DNA of 32,408 bases from Prevotella sp. CAG:617. GTDB taxonomy: Bacteria; Bacteroidota; Bacteroidia; Bacteroidales; Bacteroidaceae. The stretch is taken from the NCBI GenBank assembly GCA_000438115.1, contig FR903582.1, positions 40,430-72,837 on the forward strand, given 5' to 3'. A program made the position numbers and the translations under genes. How positions within the stretch are numbered: the first letter of the stretch is position 1; the number at the start of each line of letters is the position of its first letter. The notes below the pieces were generated by a model, which was given only the letters and a program-made list of their open reading frames with translations, had not been told where the DNA came from and searched no databases. This document shows positions 30,121-32,408 of the stretch, piece by piece.

Positions 30121-31314
30121 ATGTTAGCTCTGGATACCATTTATAAAGCTTCCACGGTGCTGAGCGACGTGGTGTGCCGCACCAACGTGATTCACGAAGA
30201 AAAGCTCAATCCGCTTTGTAACTTCTATCTGAAGCCTGAAAACCTGCAGGTGACAGGCTCTTTCAAGGTGCGCGGAGCCGGATTCAAGATATCGCAGCTG
30301 ACCGACGAGGAGAAGGCACGCGGCGTAATAGCCTGCTCGGCCGGCAATCATGCGCAGGGCGTGGCCCTGGCTGCCCGGCGGCTGGGTATCAAGGCCCTTA
30401 TCTGTATGCCGGCTTCAGCCCCCATCAGCAAGGTGGAGGCCACGCGTGAGCTGGGTGCCGAAATCTGTCTGGTCGACGGCATGTATGACGACGCTTACCG
30501 GCGCGCAGTGGAGCTGAACGAGGAGCGGGGCATGACTTTCATCCATCCGTTTGACGATGAGCTGGTTATTGCCGGACAGGGCACGGTGGGTATGGAAATT
30601 CTGGCCGACCTGCCCGATGTCGACATCGTATTTGTACCTATCGGTGGCGGCGGACTGGCTGCCGGCGTGGCGTCGGCCATCAAGGCCCTCAAACCTTCGG
30701 TCCACATTGTGGGCGTACAGGCTGAAGGGGCCGCCAGCATGCTGCGCAGTCGCGACGAAGGGTCGGTAAGATGCCTGCCTTCCGTGCTGACCATTGCCGA
30801 CGGTATTGCCGTGAAGGAGCCGGGAGCCCTGACGTTCGAGATTTGTCAGGAAAAGGTGGACGAGGTCATCACCGTCAACGAAGATGAAATTTGCGCCGCC
30901 ATTCTCGGTCTGATTGAGAACCACAAGCTCATTGCCGAAGGGGCGGGTGCCGTAAGTGTGGCCGCCGCCATGTTCAACAAGATTGACGTCAGGGGCAAGA
31001 CGGTGTGCAGCATTATCAGTGGCGGTAATATTGACGTGACCATTTTGAGCCGTGTCATCAACCGCGGACTGATGAAGGGCGGACGCACCACCGAGATGCT
31101 TATCGAAATGCCCGACTGTCCCGGTTCGTTGCAGGGACTCTGCAACGTCATTGTGCGTTATGGCGCCAACATCATTTCGGTGCATCATGAGCGTAACGGC
31201 GAGAGCCCCGACGTGAACTCCTGCAACCTGCGCATTATTCTCGAAACGCGCAACAGCCAGCATATTCAGGAAATTCAGCAGGGCATTGAAGCCGCCGGAT
31301 ACATCATCCGATAG
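30121..31314 (+). CDS. ilvA: Threonine ammonia-lyase (IlvA) with ACT domain
   Basis: This PLP enzyme deaminates threonine to 2-oxobutanoate, the first step of isoleucine synthesis. The 397 residues include Lys49 in TGSFKVRGA, the PLP-phosphate loop IGGGGLAAGV, and SGGN near 300. A C-terminal ACT domain of about 70 residues starts at TTEMLIEMPDCPGSLQGL and gives the usual feedback control. One ACT domain makes it a shorter form than E. coli IlvA, which has two. A direct-repeat pair lies upstream. The 70-base gap to nadA contains a GC hairpin at 31339-31352 but no T-run, so readthrough into nadA is possible. Confidence 0.95.
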   Translation: MLALDTIYKASTVLSDVVCRTNVIHEEKLNPLCNFYLKPENLQVTGSFKVRGAGFKISQLTDEEKARGVIACSAGNHAQGVALAARRLGIKALICMPASAPISKVEATRELGAEICLVDGMYDDAYRRAVELNEERGMTFIHPFDDELVIAGQGTVGMEILADLPDVDIVFVPIGGGGLAAGVASAIKALKPSVHIVGVQAEGAASMLRSRDEGSVRCLPSVLTIADGIAVKEPGALTFEICQEKVDEVITVNEDEICAAILGLIENHKLIAEGAGAVSVAAAMFNKIDVRGKTVCSIISGGNIDVTILSRVINRGLMKGGRTTEMLIEMPDCPGSLQGLCNVIVRYGANIISVHHERNGESPDVNSCNLRIILETRNSQHIQEIQQGIEAAGYIIR

Positions 31315-31384
31315 AGAACTGTTAAAACGGTAGGGGGCGGCAGTCGGCTGCCTGGAACCCCGACCGGCTTAAAAAACAAAACGA

Positions 31385-32362
31385 ATGAAAGAGAATTGGA
31401 AAAAAGTGGGGTATGTGGACGAGCCCATACCCGAGGATATTGATTTGAAAACGGCCATCCGCACCCTGTGTGCCGAGAAAAACGCCGTTATCATGGCGCA
31501 TTATTATACGGAAGGTGCCGTGCAGGACGTGGCTGACTTTATCGGCGACTCGCTGGCTCTGGCGCAGAAGGCTGCCGGCACGTGTGCGGACATCATCGTC
31601 ATGTGCGGTGTCAACTTTATGGGCGAGACGTGTAAGATTCTCTGTCCTGACAAAAAGGTGCTCATCCCCGACCTTAACGCCTCGTGCTCGCTGGCCGACA
31701 GCTGTCCGGCCAAGGAGTTTGCCGAATTTACGGCGGCTCACCCTGACCACAAGGTGATTTCCTACGTCAATACGTCGGCTGCCGTCAAGGCTCTGACTGA
31801 CGTGGTGGTGACGTCGAGCAACGCCCGTCACATTGTGGAGAGTTTCCCCAAGGACGAGAAACTGATTTTCGGCCCCGACCACAATCTGGGGTCATACATT
31901 AATGCGCAGACGGGCCGCAACATGCTGCTCTGGAACGGCGCCTGCCACGTGCATGAGCGCTTTTCGGTAGAAAAGTTGCTGGAGCTCAAGCGCCAGTATC
32001 CCGACGCCAAGGTGCTGGCTCATCCCGAGTGCAAGGGGCCGGTGGTGAAGCTGGCCGACGTGGTGGGCTCTACGGCCGCCCTGCTCAATTATGCCATTGA
32101 GTCGGCCGACTGTCAGACTTTCCTGGTGGCTACCGAGAGCGGCATTCTGCACGAAATGCAGAAGAAGTGTCCGCAGAAGAAGTTCATCCCCGTGCCGCCC
32201 GACGACAGCACCTGCGGCTGCAACGAGTGCAACTACATGCGTCTCTGTACGCTGGAGAAGGTATATAACACCTTGCTCCACGAGTGGCCGGAGGTGGAGG
32301 TTGACCGCGAAACGGCGCAGAAGGCCGTGCTCCCCATCCGCCGTATGCTGGAGCTGAGCTGA
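31385..32362 (+). CDS. nadA: Quinolinate synthase A (NadA)
   Basis: This iron-sulfur enzyme condenses iminoaspartate with dihydroxyacetone phosphate to quinolinate for NAD. The 325 residues show AHYYTEGAVQDVADFIGDSL at 38-57, MCGVNFMGETCKIL at 73-86, NASCSLA with Cys101, HPEC with Cys216, and the Cys group CGCNECNYM at 277-285. Cys101, Cys216 and one Cys of the last group fit the three cluster ligands. No nadB or nadC lies in the window. The gene ends 46 bases before the window edge, whose last bases begin another copy of the recurrent intergenic motif. Confidence 0.97.
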   Translation: MKENWKKVGYVDEPIPEDIDLKTAIRTLCAEKNAVIMAHYYTEGAVQDVADFIGDSLALAQKAAGTCADIIVMCGVNFMGETCKILCPDKKVLIPDLNASCSLADSCPAKEFAEFTAAHPDHKVISYVNTSAAVKALTDVVVTSSNARHIVESFPKDEKLIFGPDHNLGSYINAQTGRNMLLWNGACHVHERFSVEKLLELKRQYPDAKVLAHPECKGPVVKLADVVGSTAALLNYAIESADCQTFLVATESGILHEMQKKCPQKKFIPVPPDDSTCGCNECNYMRLCTLEKVYNTLLHEWPEVEVDRETAQKAVLPIRRMLELS

Positions 32363-32408
32363 TCAGGCTGACGCCGGAGCAGACGAAGACGTAAACAGGT
32401 CGGACCTT

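Noticed and set aside
1..32408. CRISPR arrays, tRNA or rRNA genes, phage or conjugative genes
   Set aside because: No regularly spaced repeats, cloverleaf-like intergenic sequence, integrase or mobilisation genes were seen.

Overview
The window is chromosomal DNA from a member of the Bacteroidales, probably a Prevotellaceae-like or related gut or oral anaerobe with fairly high GC. Three things point there. Promoters have the Bacteroidetes -7 element TAnnTTTG in front of almost every transcription unit. The gene orders are Bacteroidetes ones (methyltransferase-ftsX-DUF3098-uppP-truB-queA-folK; rnc-fabF-acpP; a glycine-lipid acyltransferase pair). One secreted protein carries the C-terminal tail typical of Prevotella and Bacteroides surface proteins. 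No phage, plasmid, CRISPR, tRNA or rRNA was seen.

Layout. 1-4840 is all leftward: the 5' part of mutS, an RNase III gene followed in frame by a basic low-complexity ORF, fabF, acpP and purN. 4841-5697 is an 857-bp gene-free region with a dense cluster of DnaA-box-like 9-mers beside an AT-rich stretch. It is the best candidate in the window for the chromosomal replication origin, although dnaA is not adjacent. 5698-10207 is a leftward operon rpoN, PAP2-like membrane protein, purE, ispG. As read, ispG is frameshifted at a run of seven C inside a short tandem duplication. 10340-11296 is a rightward class A beta-lactamase gene. It converges on an eight-gene leftward operon (20113 down to 11545): methyltransferase, ftsX, DUF3098 protein, uppP, truB, queA, a folK-GNAT fusion and an M16 peptidase. 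Next come a leftward acyl-CoA synthetase, a leftward secreted multidomain protein, and a leftward pair made of a membrane-bound AraC-type regulator and a YgjP-type metallopeptidase. The rightward pair at 26747-28593 encodes two acyltransferases resembling the glycine-lipid enzymes GlsA and GlsB. A leftward M20 deacylase and rightward ilvA and nadA close the window.

Taken together the genes are core housekeeping: mismatch repair, RNA processing, fatty-acid, purine, isoprenoid, folate and NAD synthesis, tRNA modification, cell division and envelope lipid recycling. I did not find an obviously new defence or mobile system. The observations most worth following are the oriC candidate, the ispG lesion with its matching 21-bp in-frame duplication in purN, a 19-bp perfect hairpin inside the start of the RNase III gene, the in-frame stop between rnc and its basic tail, the HPPK-acetyltransferase fusion, and a family of related intergenic GC-rich hairpin motifs.
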